Assembly: GCA_964459065.1 (NCBI GenBank)
Contig: CAYWMN010000057.1
Coordinates: forward strand, 1 to 18,139
DNA from: JAMCXS01 sp964459065
GTDB lineage: Bacteria; Acidobacteriota; Terriglobia; UBA7540
DNA: 18,139 nt
Reading direction: 5' to 3'
Shown here one piece after another: positions 1 through 7,737 of the stretch (positions are counted from its first letter, which is position 1; each line of letters begins with the position of its first letter). Below the pieces are notes generated by a model, which saw only the letters and a program-made list of their open reading frames with translations, was not told the DNA's origin and did no database searches. A program made the translations under genes and the position numbers.

Positions 1-2
1 AC

Positions 3-35
3 AAGCCCCGGGCGAAGGCGTTATCCAACCCATGA
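3..35 (+). CDS. possible 3' end of an upstream gene (last ~10 codons)
   Basis: The frame beginning at base 3 reads KPRAKALSNP and stops at a TGA at 33-35. This TGA overlaps the ATG of the next gene as ATGA, the usual signature of translationally coupled neighbours. Ten codons are too few to name a product. The next gene's own frame is also open to the left edge, so the overlap may be chance. Confidence 0.3.
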   Translation, partial: KPRAKALSNP

Positions 36-403
36 GAAATGCGGCTGATAGCGGGGCGGGCGGGTTCAAGGCGTTTTTGTCGCTGCTTTTTCTTGCGGCG
101 GTGGTTTTTTGCGCTATTAAGATTGTGCCCGTTTACTTTGAAAACTACGAGCTGCAAAGCTATCTGAACAACCTGGCGGTGCAGACGACGGTTCAGTCGC
201 CGCCGGCAACAGTCCGTACCATTGAGGACGAAGTTCTGGAAAAGGCGGCTTCACTGGGGCTTCCCGTGCTGCGCCGCAATGTTAAGGTTTCAATCGGCCG
301 TACGGTTCGCATCAACCTTGACTACACTGTCTTTGTGGACCTGAGGCTCTACACCTTGCCCCTGCACTTTACTCCTTCGGCCGAAAACAGTAACCTCACC
401 TAG
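32..403 (+). CDS. small single-TM protein, DUF4845-like
   Basis: This 123-aa protein has a short polar N-terminus, one hydrophobic segment at about residues 13-31 (FKAFLSLLFLAAVVFCAIKI), and then a soluble part expected outside the cytoplasm. The pattern of one TM followed by KIVPVYFENYELQSYL and a mixed alpha/beta tail resembles DUF4845-type proteins, which have no established biochemical role. The ATG at 32 overlaps a TGA in another frame, and the only upstream AAGG (15-18) is rather far away, so the start is probable but not certain; the frame stays open to the window edge. It ends 3 nt before the PBP gene, so the two are almost surely cotranscribed, which hints at an envelope role. The family call rests on recalled pattern, not a search. 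Confidence 0.75.
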   Translation: MRNAADSGAGGFKAFLSLLFLAAVVFCAIKIVPVYFENYELQSYLNNLAVQTTVQSPPATVRTIEDEVLEKAASLGLPVLRRNVKVSIGRTVRINLDYTVFVDLRLYTLPLHFTPSAENSNLT

Positions 404-406
404 CCC

Positions 407-2983
407 GTGCCTTCAAGATCGACAGGAACAACCCGAAAACGTCCCAAAGCCGCCGGCAGGCGCCCGCGCCGCCGCCGGGCAAGGCTCGTGGGGTGGAAGA
501 AGCCGCTGCTGGTGGCTGGAATCGCGATAATCGTGGCCGGGGCCGGGTTTTCCTATTACCTCTACGTTCACTTTTCCCACATGATCGACGCGCGGCTGAG
601 CGGGCCGGTTTTTAACCATGCCTCGATGGTCTACGCCGCGCCCACACCGGTCAGGGTGGGGGAGCAGGCCTCGGCTGAGGGGTTTGCGGCCAGGCTGCAG
701 CGGGCGGGATATGGGACGGGCGGCAAGGGCTCCGCCTTGGGGAGTTTTGAGGTCGAGGGCAGCCGGTTGGTGATTCGTCCCGGGCCGAAATCCTTTTTTA
801 ATGGGCCGGTGATTCGGGAAGGCGCGGCCCAGTTGAGCTTCAGCCAGGGCCGGGTTGCTTCCATCAGCGATCTTGCCAACGGCGCGGCGCTCGAGGATTA
901 CTGGCTTGAGCCGGAAGTGATTACCACGCTTTTCGGCAGAAGCCGGGCCAAGCGGCGGGTGGTCCAATACCAGGACCTGCCCAGGGTTTTGGACGGCGCG
1001 GTAATCTCGGCCGAGGATCACCGTTTCTTTACCCACCACGGAGTCAATCTTTTTCGCATTGTCGGCGCGGCGCTGGCGGACCTGCGCGCGCAACGAGCCG
1101 TCCAGGGCGGAAGCACGCTCACCATGCAACTGGCTCGGAACTTTTTCCTGACTCCGCGCCGGACCATCCGCCGCAAGGTGGAGGAGATTTTTATTGCGCT
1201 GCTGCTTGAGCATCGGCTGAGCAAAAAGAGAATTTTTGAACTCTACGCCAATGAGATTTACATGGGGCAGCGGGGCAGCTTTGCGATCTACGGCTTTGGC
1301 GAGGCGGCTAACGCCTACTTCAACAAGAACGTTTCGAACCTCACGCTGCCGGAAGCGGCGCTGCTGGCCGGGATGATTCGCGGCCCGAATTTCTATTCTC
1401 CCTATGACCATCCGCGGCGGGCGCTTGAACGAAGAAACCATGTGCTGCGCGAGATGGTTGAGACGGGATACGTTAGCCGGAATCAAGCAGACCAGGCAAT
1501 AGCGGCTCCGCTGGGCGTGGCGCGCGAGAACGTGGAAGCAAGCCAGGCGCCTTATTTTGTGGATATGATTCAGGATAAGCTGCGAGCGCAGTTCTCCCAG
1601 GAAGCCCTGCTTTCTGAAAGCTACCGGATTTATACGACGCTTGACCTTGACCTGCAGCGGGCGTCGTCGGAAGCCGTTCGCACCGGCATGGCGGAAGTCG
1701 ACAAGGAGCTTGCCGGAAGGCGCCGGCACCGGACCGGGACGCCCGCCAACGGGCCCAAGGAACCGCAAGTTGCGCTGGTGGTGCTCGATCCTCACAGCGG
1801 AGCCATCCGGGCGCTGGTGGGCGGCCGCAACTATGCGAGAAGCCAATTGAACCGCGCGCTGGCTGAGCGGCAGCCGGGCTCGTCGTTCAAGCCCTTTGTC
1901 TACGCCGCGGCTCTGGATTCCGCGCTGGATGGTTCTCGGCCTTTGATTACTCCGGCCACCGTTTTGACGGATGAGCCGACCACTTTCCAGTTTGCCGGCC
2001 GGACCTACGCGCCGCGGAATTATGAAAACGAGTACCTGGGCCGGGTGATGGTGCGGGACGCGCTGGCGCACTCGCTGAACGTGGCGACGGTGAGCCTGGC
2101 GCAGAAAGTTGGTTACGGGAAGATCAAGGATTTGGCCGCCCAAGCCGGAATCGACAAGGGCCTGGAGGCGACGCCGGCGATCGCGCTTGGAGCCTATGTG
2201 GCGACGCCTCTGGAGATGGCCGGCTCCTATACGGTCTTTTCGAATTCCGGGGTTTATCAACAGCCGCAGTCGATTCTCGCCGTTGAAAATGACGCCGGCC
2301 AAACGCTCTATCGCGATCCCCAGGTATCCCGGCGGGTGCTCGATCCACGGATCAGCTATATGATGGTGAGCCTGATGGAAAGCGTTCTGGACGAAGGGAC
2401 GGGTGAAGGCGCCAGAAAGCGGGGTTTTGCGCTGCCGGCGGCGGGGAAAACCGGAACATCCCACGACGGCTGGTTTGCGGGATTCACATCAAATTTGCTG
2501 GCTGTCGCCTGGGTGGGCTATGACAGCGGCAGGCAGTTGGGACTGCCGGGCGCGAGGTCGGCCCTGCCGGTGTGGACGGCTTTCATGAAGCGCGCCACCG
2601 AGCTTCCGGACTACAGCGACGTCGAGCCATTTGTGCAACCCCCAGGTCTTGTCAGCGTACCCGTGGACGCCGAAGGCAACGCGGTGGCTGAAAATTCCCC
2701 CACCAAGGTCAGGGACGAAATCTTTGTGCAGGGAACCGAGCCTCATTCGGCCAATCCGCTGGAGCGAATGGGCGGCGTGTTGCGCGGACTTGTCCATTCC
2801 CATGAGGCGCCGACTCCTCCCTCCACTTCCGTGTCGCCAAGCCAGGTTCCCGCGCCACCGGCCGGGCAGCCAAAGAAGCCGGCCCTGGCGCAAAGCCGTC
2901 CGAAGGCTTCACCACCGCCGAAAAAAGGCGGCTTGCTGCGAAAGTTCTTTTCCATTTTCAAGGGGCACGGTTCAAACCATTAA
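407..2983 (+). CDS. mrcB: bifunctional penicillin-binding protein, class A (PBP1b type)
   Basis: Peptidoglycan glycosyltransferase/DD-transpeptidase (858 aa) that polymerises lipid II and cross-links stem peptides on the periplasmic face. A very basic cytoplasmic N-terminus (RRPRRRRAR) precedes a TM helix at about 33-55. Residues 65-155 look like the UB2H-type second domain of PBP1b. The GT51 domain (about 180-350) has the catalytic Glu203 in SAEDHRFFTHHG, the QGGSTLTMQL motif (233-242) and RRKVEE with Glu260. The transpeptidase (about 450-720) has Ser492-x-x-Lys495 in GSSFKPF, Ser556-Leu-Asn558, and Lys681-Thr-Gly in KTGTS. All key residues are present. A Pro-rich linker follows, ending in a basic hydrophobic tail (KKGGLLRKFFSIFKG). 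The start is a GTG 3 nt after the preceding stop with no strong ribosome binding site, suggesting coupling to the upstream gene. The symbol is by family resemblance; Acidobacteriota often carry several paralogues. Confidence 0.96.
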   Translation: MPSRSTGTTRKRPKAAGRRPRRRRARLVGWKKPLLVAGIAIIVAGAGFSYYLYVHFSHMIDARLSGPVFNHASMVYAAPTPVRVGEQASAEGFAARLQRAGYGTGGKGSALGSFEVEGSRLVIRPGPKSFFNGPVIREGAAQLSFSQGRVASISDLANGAALEDYWLEPEVITTLFGRSRAKRRVVQYQDLPRVLDGAVISAEDHRFFTHHGVNLFRIVGAALADLRAQRAVQGGSTLTMQLARNFFLTPRRTIRRKVEEIFIALLLEHRLSKKRIFELYANEIYMGQRGSFAIYGFGEAANAYFNKNVSNLTLPEAALLAGMIRGPNFYSPYDHPRRALERRNHVLREMVETGYVSRNQADQAIAAPLGVARENVEASQAPYFVDMIQDKLRAQFSQEALLSESYRIYTTLDLDLQRASSEAVRTGMAEVDKELAGRRRHRTGTPANGPKEPQVALVVLDPHSGAIRALVGGRNYARSQLNRALAERQPGSSFKPFVYAAALDSALDGSRPLITPATVLTDEPTTFQFAGRTYAPRNYENEYLGRVMVRDALAHSLNVATVSLAQKVGYGKIKDLAAQAGIDKGLEATPAIALGAYVATPLEMAGSYTVFSNSGVYQQPQSILAVENDAGQTLYRDPQVSRRVLDPRISYMMVSLMESVLDEGTGEGARKRGFALPAAGKTGTSHDGWFAGFTSNLLAVAWVGYDSGRQLGLPGARSALPVWTAFMKRATELPDYSDVEPFVQPPGLVSVPVDAEGNAVAENSPTKVRDEIFVQGTEPHSANPLERMGGVLRGLVHSHEAPTPPSTSVSPSQVPAPPAGQPKKPALAQSRPKASPPPKKGGLLRKFFSIFKGHGSNH

Positions 2984-3047
2984 GTTTCACAACCGCAAAA
3001 TCAGAACCCGGGTTAGAGTGAAGCGGAGCGGTTCGGAACCTCGTGGC

Positions 3048-3079
3048 TTGCCGGGGCAGCGGCGGGGCAATGTTATAAT
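3048..3079 (+). promoter_or_regulatory. extended -10 promoter of the TPR/NfeD pair
   Basis: TGTTATAAT at 3071-3079 matches a perfect extended -10 (TGn plus TATAAT). The closest -35-like hexamer is TTGCCG at 3048-3053, but the 20-nt spacer is too long, so recognition would rest on the extended -10. Transcription would start near 3086, only about 15 nt before the ATG at 3101, giving a very short leader without a visible Shine-Dalgarno sequence. Confidence 0.6.
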
Positions 3080-3100
3080 GCCTGCGTTGGTTATAAGCGC

Positions 3101-4762
3101 ATGAGAGAGAAGTGTTTCAAGCTCCTGGTTCTGATGCTGGCGGCTGCGGGTCTTCTCCAGGCCGCGCCTCCGCGTGTCGTTCTGGTATTTCCCCTTGAAA
3201 ATCTAAGTGGGCAGTCTAATTTGGGCTGGATGTCAGAAGGGATTGCAGACCTTCTGGGATCGCGCCTGGTGGCTCCGTCGCGATACGTGCTTTCCCGTGA
3301 GGAACGCAACAGTGCGTACGAGGAAATGGGGCTCAGTCCAGACGTTCCTTTAACTCTGGCCAGCGAGTATGAGGTGGCGCAAACGCTTGGCGCCGATTTT
3401 GCCGTGGTCGGCAATTTTACCGTCAAAAACAAAGCACTGACCCTGCAGGTACAATGGCTGGACGTTCATAAGTTGCAGCTTTCTCCTTGGGTGGCGGTTT
3501 CAGGCGAACTGGGGGATCTTGCCAGGCTGGAAACACGCTTGGCGTGGAGCCTTGTCCGGCGTTATGATCCGGGTGAGGCGACCGGAAGCGAAGTCGAGTT
3601 CAGCCACCGGTTTCGGCCGGTGCGTCTGGACGCCTTTGAGAACTACATCCGGGGGGTTCTGGCCACGGACTCCAAAAGTAAGATTCATTTTCTGCGGGAA
3701 TCTGAACTGCTCGACCCGAGCAACCACCGCCCGGCGTTTCAGTTGGGCCGGTATTATTTTGAAAAAAAGGACTATTCGAATTCAGCGCGTTGGCTTCAGG
3801 TGCTGAAACCCAGTGACAGCGATTATTCGGAATCGCTGTTCCTGCTGGGAATCGACCAGCACGAACTGGGGTACGACGGTCTGGCCGAAAAAGCATTCAA
3901 ACAACTTGCCCAGCGGGTTCAGCTGGGAGCAGTGATGAACAACCTTGGTGTGGTGGATCTGGGCCTCAACCATCAGGACCAGGCGCTGCAAATCTTCCAG
4001 AACGCTTACGAAAAGGACCCGTCAAATCCTGATTTACTTTACAACCTGGGTGTCTGTTACTGGCGGCAGCAGAAATACAAGCAGGCTGGCCAGTACCTCG
4101 AAAAAGCGCTTGCCCAATCGCCGGATGATTCGGCGGTGCGCACTCTGGCGGCGCACGTCAAAGAAAAATTGGAGGGTTCTGGGGCGGGAAAACAACCCCT
4201 GCAAGACCCGCCCAAGGATGGAAAGTCAAGCCAGGACACCGCAGGAGATCATCAAGCCGGGGCGGCGTTTAATCCGGCGCCTCGAATCATCGCGAAATAC
4301 AACGGCAGGGCGTTCCGACTTGCTGCTGTGACCACGTGGCGGGCGAATGAAGAGCAGCTTGCCCAGCAGTCGCCGGAGGTGGTCCGGCGCGAGGCGATGG
4401 ACCGGCTCAAGCGCGGACGGGGCCTGCTTGCGGCGGGGAAACTTCGGGAGGCGGAGCAGCAACTGGCGGTGGCGGCAGCGCTACTTCCGGCAAACAGCGG
4501 GGCGCATTTGGCTCTTGGAGAAGTGTATCAACGGGAAGGGAAACACACCCTGGCGGCAGCGGAACTTGACGCTTCGCTGCACCAGAAGGATTCGATTGAC
4601 GCGCGCTTGTGGCTGGCGAAAGCCTATCTGAGCCTGCAGCACCCGGGAGCGGCCCAGGCGCAGGCGGAGGCCGCGCTGCGGATTGATCCTTCCAACGCCG
4701 AGGCCGAAGCTTTGCTCCGCCGGATTCAAAAACTGGCTTCCGCAAAGCGAGGTGCGCATTGA
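3101..4762 (+). CDS. exported TPR-repeat protein with FlgO/TolB-like N-terminal domain
   Basis: A 553-aa protein with a signal peptide (MREKCFKLLVLMLAAAGLLQA, cleavage near residue 21-22). Residues about 24-150 (VVLVFPLENLSG, then a region ending in ADFAVVGNFTVKN) resemble the alpha/beta domain of FlgO, CsgG or TolB-N type found in front of TPRs in many exported proteins. TPR-like helix pairs lie at about 207-236, 240-273, 276-309 and 310-343. A Gly/Lys/Gln-rich linker (about 357-390) separates them from a second TPR block at about 430-531. The likely role is a periplasmic or outer-membrane scaffold; no enzymatic motif is seen. The ATG at 3101 is preferred because it supplies the charged n-region of the signal peptide. 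It overlaps the NfeD gene by 4 bp (TTGA), implying coupled expression with that protease. Confidence 0.85.
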   Translation: MREKCFKLLVLMLAAAGLLQAAPPRVVLVFPLENLSGQSNLGWMSEGIADLLGSRLVAPSRYVLSREERNSAYEEMGLSPDVPLTLASEYEVAQTLGADFAVVGNFTVKNKALTLQVQWLDVHKLQLSPWVAVSGELGDLARLETRLAWSLVRRYDPGEATGSEVEFSHRFRPVRLDAFENYIRGVLATDSKSKIHFLRESELLDPSNHRPAFQLGRYYFEKKDYSNSARWLQVLKPSDSDYSESLFLLGIDQHELGYDGLAEKAFKQLAQRVQLGAVMNNLGVVDLGLNHQDQALQIFQNAYEKDPSNPDLLYNLGVCYWRQQKYKQAGQYLEKALAQSPDDSAVRTLAAHVKEKLEGSGAGKQPLQDPPKDGKSSQDTAGDHQAGAAFNPAPRIIAKYNGRAFRLAAVTTWRANEEQLAQQSPEVVRREAMDRLKRGRGLLAAGKLREAEQQLAVAAALLPANSGAHLALGEVYQREGKHTLAAAELDASLHQKDSIDARLWLAKAYLSLQHPGAAQAQAEAALRIDPSNAEAEALLRRIQKLASAKRGAH

Positions 4763-6075
4763 TTGCCAAAGCCCGGCAGATCGGCATGCTGGCGGTTGCG
4801 GTGGTTGTGGGAGTTGCGGCGTGGATGCCGCTGTGCGCGGCCGCGGCGCCGCCGGTGGTCGTCCAGATTAATCTGGACGGGGTGGTGCAACCGGTCAGCG
4901 CCGATTACGTGATGCGCGGGATTCAACACGCGAACCGCATGAAGGCCAACGCCATCCTGCTGGAGTTGAGTACGCCCGGGGGCCTGGGCTCGTCAATGCG
5001 GGAGATCATTCGGGCCATCGTCAACTCCCGCGTTCCCGTGATCACTTACGTTGCTCCGAGTGGAAGCCGCGCGGCTTCGGCGGGATTCTTCATCCTGCTT
5101 TCAGGAGACCTGGCGGTCATGGCTCCGGGAACCAACACCGGGGCCGCCCATCCGGTCACCATCGGAGGCATGAAGGTCGGCAAGACGGAAGAAACAAAAA
5201 TTGAGAACGATGCGGCGGCGTTTATGCGCTCCATCGCTGAGCGGCGAGGGCGCGACGCCAAGCTTGCGGAGGAAGGGGTTCGCAAAAGCCTGTCCTACAC
5301 CGACGAGGAAGCTCTTAAAAACAACCTCATTAACGCTGTCGCCAGCACGCCTGAAGACATCTTCAAGCAGTTTGATGGAAAGTCGATTAAGCGATTTAAC
5401 GGCTCGACCACGGTGCTGCATCTGGCCGGGGCTCGCATTGAAGTGTTTCAGATGGCGGGCTTCAAAAAGTTCCTTTCCTGGGTGGCGGACCCCAACATCG
5501 CTTTCATTTTGGGCGCCATCGGGCTGTTGGGGCTTTACGTGGAGTTTACCCATCCGGGCGGGATTGCGCCGGGCGTGGTCGGAGCGATTTGCCTGGTGCT
5601 GGCGCTGTTCGGTTTCCATCTGATGCCGATTAATTATGCGGGCGTGGCGCTTATCCTGATCGCGCTCGCGCTGTTCGGGCTTGAGGCGGCGTTTACGTCG
5701 CATGGGATTCTGGCGGCGGGCGGAGTTGTGTCCATGCTGATCGGCTCCATGATCCTGATTAACTCGCCCTGGCCCGGGGCGGGTATCCGGTTAAGCACGT
5801 CGCTCGCGGTGACGGTTCCTCTGGCGGTGATTACGGTGCTTCTGGTGCGGTTCGCCTGGGCCGCCAAATTGCGGAAAACCGTGACGGGAGAAGAGGGACT
5901 GCTCAACTCGGTGGGCGTGGCGCGCACGGCCCTTGATCCGACGGGCAAAGTGTTTGTCCACGGCGAACTTTGGGCGGCCCGGTCAGAACGGCCCGCAGCG
6001 CTTGGGGCGTCCGTCAAGGTGATCAGGATTGAGGGGCTGACATTGGTGGTTGAGCCGGTTGACGATTCCCGCTAG
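4759..6075 (+). CDS. nfeD: NfeD-family membrane-bound serine protease (ClpP class, stomatin partner)
   Basis: Long-form NfeD, 438 aa. A signal peptide (about 1-30) precedes a ClpP/SppA-like protease domain (about 33-215) with STPGG (71-75), then SGSRAASAGF, in which Ser107 is the expected nucleophile, and APGTNTGAAHPV. Lys147 in ETKIENDAAAFMRS is the likely general base of the Ser-Lys dyad. About four TM helices follow (about 245-365), then a C-terminal OB-fold NfeD domain (about 375-433, GLLNSVGVARTALDPTGKVF). Archaeal relatives cleave stomatin near its hydrophobic C-terminus, and a slipin gene follows here. The start is TTG at 4759, behind GAGGTG (4749-4754), overlapping the previous stop. 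The alternative ATG at 4786 would remove the positively charged n-region. Both the protease and membrane parts appear complete. Confidence 0.93.
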   Translation: MIAKARQIGMLAVAVVVGVAAWMPLCAAAAPPVVVQINLDGVVQPVSADYVMRGIQHANRMKANAILLELSTPGGLGSSMREIIRAIVNSRVPVITYVAPSGSRAASAGFFILLSGDLAVMAPGTNTGAAHPVTIGGMKVGKTEETKIENDAAAFMRSIAERRGRDAKLAEEGVRKSLSYTDEEALKNNLINAVASTPEDIFKQFDGKSIKRFNGSTTVLHLAGARIEVFQMAGFKKFLSWVADPNIAFILGAIGLLGLYVEFTHPGGIAPGVVGAICLVLALFGFHLMPINYAGVALILIALALFGLEAAFTSHGILAAGGVVSMLIGSMILINSPWPGAGIRLSTSLAVTVPLAVITVLLVRFAWAAKLRKTVTGEEGLLNSVGVARTALDPTGKVFVHGELWAARSERPAALGASVKVIRIEGLTLVVEPVDDSR

Positions 6076-6143
6076 ACTGTTCCCGGCGAAGTAACTGGCT
6101 AGGGCTTAAGCACGGCGAAAGACAAACCGGGCGATTCCGCCGT

Positions 6144-6152
6144 TGAGATAAT
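6144..6152 (+). promoter_or_regulatory. possible extended -10 promoter ahead of slipin
   Basis: TGAGATAAT matches TGn plus GATAAT (5 of 6 to TATAAT), placed about 40 nt before the slipin start in the 115-nt gap after nfeD. No recognisable -35 lies 16-18 nt upstream, so this rests on the extended -10 alone. It would let slipin and the genes after it be transcribed independently of nfeD. Confidence 0.35.
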
Positions 6153-6190
6153 GAATCTGGATTCGATCCCCATGAAAGCGAAAGGAGCCC

Positions 6191-6973
6191 ATGATGAATT
6201 ACCTGATTATTGGGGTGATCCTGTTTTTCTATGCAGCAGCCTGCTTGAATGTGTTGAGAGAATATGAGCGAGCCGTGGTGTTTCGGCTCGGGCGCGTTCA
6301 AATCCCCGACAAAGGGCCGGGACTGATCTGGATCTGGTGGCCCATCGATAAGCTCGTGAAGGTCTCCTTGCGAATTGATACCTGGGATGTTCCGCCACAG
6401 GACATCATTACGCGCGACAATATCTCCGTCAAGGTCAATGCCGTGCTCTTCTACCGGGTTATTAACGCCCAGAAGTCCGTCATTGAACTGAAAAATTATC
6501 GCTATTCGATCGAGCAGCTTGCGGCAACCACCTTGCGGGCGGTGCTGGGCGAAGTAGAGCTTGACGATCTGCTTTCGCAGCGGGAAAAACTGAACGTGCG
6601 GCTGCAGACCATTATTGACGAGCAGACCGAGCCGTGGGGAATCAAGGTCAGCCAGGTTCAAGTGAAGCAGGTCGATATTCCGCAGGACATGCAAAGGGCG
6701 ATTGCCCGGCAGGCAGAGGCGGAGCGTGAACGCCGGGCGAAAATCATCAATGCCGACGGCGAATTTCAGGCGTCTCAAAAACTTTCGGACGCGGCAAAGA
6801 TTCTGGCCGTGGAACCCGTGACGATCACTTTGCGTTATCTTCAAACTCTGGCAGAATTGGGAACTGAAAAGAACACGACCATCGTGTTCCCCATCCCCGT
6901 GGAATTACTTTCGGTCTTGATGCGGGGCTTCAGCGGCGAAAAAGCGGGCCAGACTGATCTCAAGAAGGACTAA
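6191..6973 (+). CDS. slipin / stomatin-like SPFH (band 7) membrane protein
   Basis: A 260-aa prokaryotic slipin. One N-terminal hydrophobic segment (about 3-20) is followed by the SPFH/band 7 domain (about 22-190), with hallmark stretches YERAVVFRLGRV, KGPGLIWIWWPIDK, RIDTWDVPPQDIITRDNISV and LRAVLGEVELDDLLSQRE. The Ala/Glu/Arg-rich helix AIARQAEAERERRAK begins a coiled-coil region used for oligomerisation, and the C-terminus (IVFPIPVELL) is hydrophobic. Slipins assemble into membrane-associated oligomers and microdomains; NfeD proteins are their usual operon partners, as here, which is the main clue to function. AAAGGAG at 6181-6187 precedes two tandem ATGs (6191 and 6194); spacing slightly favours the second, changing the protein by one residue. 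Confidence 0.95.
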   Translation: MMNYLIIGVILFFYAAACLNVLREYERAVVFRLGRVQIPDKGPGLIWIWWPIDKLVKVSLRIDTWDVPPQDIITRDNISVKVNAVLFYRVINAQKSVIELKNYRYSIEQLAATTLRAVLGEVELDDLLSQREKLNVRLQTIIDEQTEPWGIKVSQVQVKQVDIPQDMQRAIARQAEAERERRAKIINADGEFQASQKLSDAAKILAVEPVTITLRYLQTLAELGTEKNTTIVFPIPVELLSVLMRGFSGEKAGQTDLKKD

Positions 6974-7008
6974 ACGTCAGAGAGGGCTGTTTGAGGGGAA
7001 GCAAGCGA

Positions 7009-7686
7009 ATGCGGCAACGCCAGGAAGAAACAGGATTCTCAGCCTGGCATTTGGTGCTGATATTTCTTGTGGCGGTGGCCGTTTGCGGGGTGTTCTTCTC
7101 CCTGGGTTACGTGGTGGGCTATAACCACCGGCCGGCAAGGGCTTCCACCGAAACTGAAACTGTCACGCCCGGAGGCAATATTCCGCCCACGGTGAACACT
7201 CCTCAAAACACATCAGGGCAGTCTTCGGCGAGCAGCCTGACGACCGAGTCGCTGCCGGCGACGCCGTCAATGGCGCCGCCCGCGGTTCGGCCAGAACCGC
7301 AGCCGAAGGCCGAGACTCAAGAGGAGCCGCCTCCGGCCAGCAAGCCCGTAGTCACGGTAAGAGCGCCCAAGAAAGCTGAACGGAAAAAGGCTGCTCCGGC
7401 CAAGCGCCAGGCTGAGCAACCAGTTGTGCATCATGCGGCCGAGGTTCGGCGAGGCCGGTACGCGGTGCAAGTGATCGCCTCGCGGACCAGGGCGGACGCA
7501 GTGACGCTACTGAGGCTTCTGGAAGCTCGACACTACCCGGTTTTTCTGGCGCCGCCCGCGCGCGGCCAGGCTGGCAGAAAACTCTATCGAGTGCAGGTGG
7601 GGCCCTTTACGACCCGTACGGAAGCTACGAAAGCTTTGCACGAACTTGAAAATGACGGTTTCAAGCCGTTTGTCGTACACCAATGA
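7009..7686 (+). CDS. SPOR-domain, single-TM cell-envelope protein
   Basis: A 225-aa protein with cytoplasmic N-terminus (MRQRQEETGF), one TM helix (about 14-37), a long low-complexity Pro/Ala/Glu/Lys linker (about 40-145) and a C-terminal SPOR domain (about 149-225: RYAVQVIASRTRADA, then YRVQVGPFTTRTEA). SPOR domains bind glycan strands lacking stem peptides, typical of septal peptidoglycan, so the protein probably spans the periplasm and reports or acts at division sites. The architecture resembles FtsN/DedD-like proteins, but no FtsN essential motif can be recognised, so no symbol is given. ATG 7009 is chosen because GAGGGGAA at 6993-7000 sits 8 nt upstream; an in-frame TTG at 6991 would add six residues. 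It lies 35 nt after slipin. Confidence 0.9.
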   Translation: MRQRQEETGFSAWHLVLIFLVAVAVCGVFFSLGYVVGYNHRPARASTETETVTPGGNIPPTVNTPQNTSGQSSASSLTTESLPATPSMAPPAVRPEPQPKAETQEEPPPASKPVVTVRAPKKAERKKAAPAKRQAEQPVVHHAAEVRRGRYAVQVIASRTRADAVTLLRLLEARHYPVFLAPPARGQAGRKLYRVQVGPFTTRTEATKALHELENDGFKPFVVHQ

Positions 7687-7737
7687 GCCTGCGCATCGCC
7701 GACGGCAGGACATTGTAATGGCCGGTGACGCCGCCAC

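Noticed and set aside
413..2464. 683-codon open frame on the minus strand opposite the PBP gene
   Set aside because: The product is rich in Arg, Pro, Gly and His with no domain, and it lies exactly antisense to a PBP with all catalytic motifs. It is a product of GC-biased codon use.
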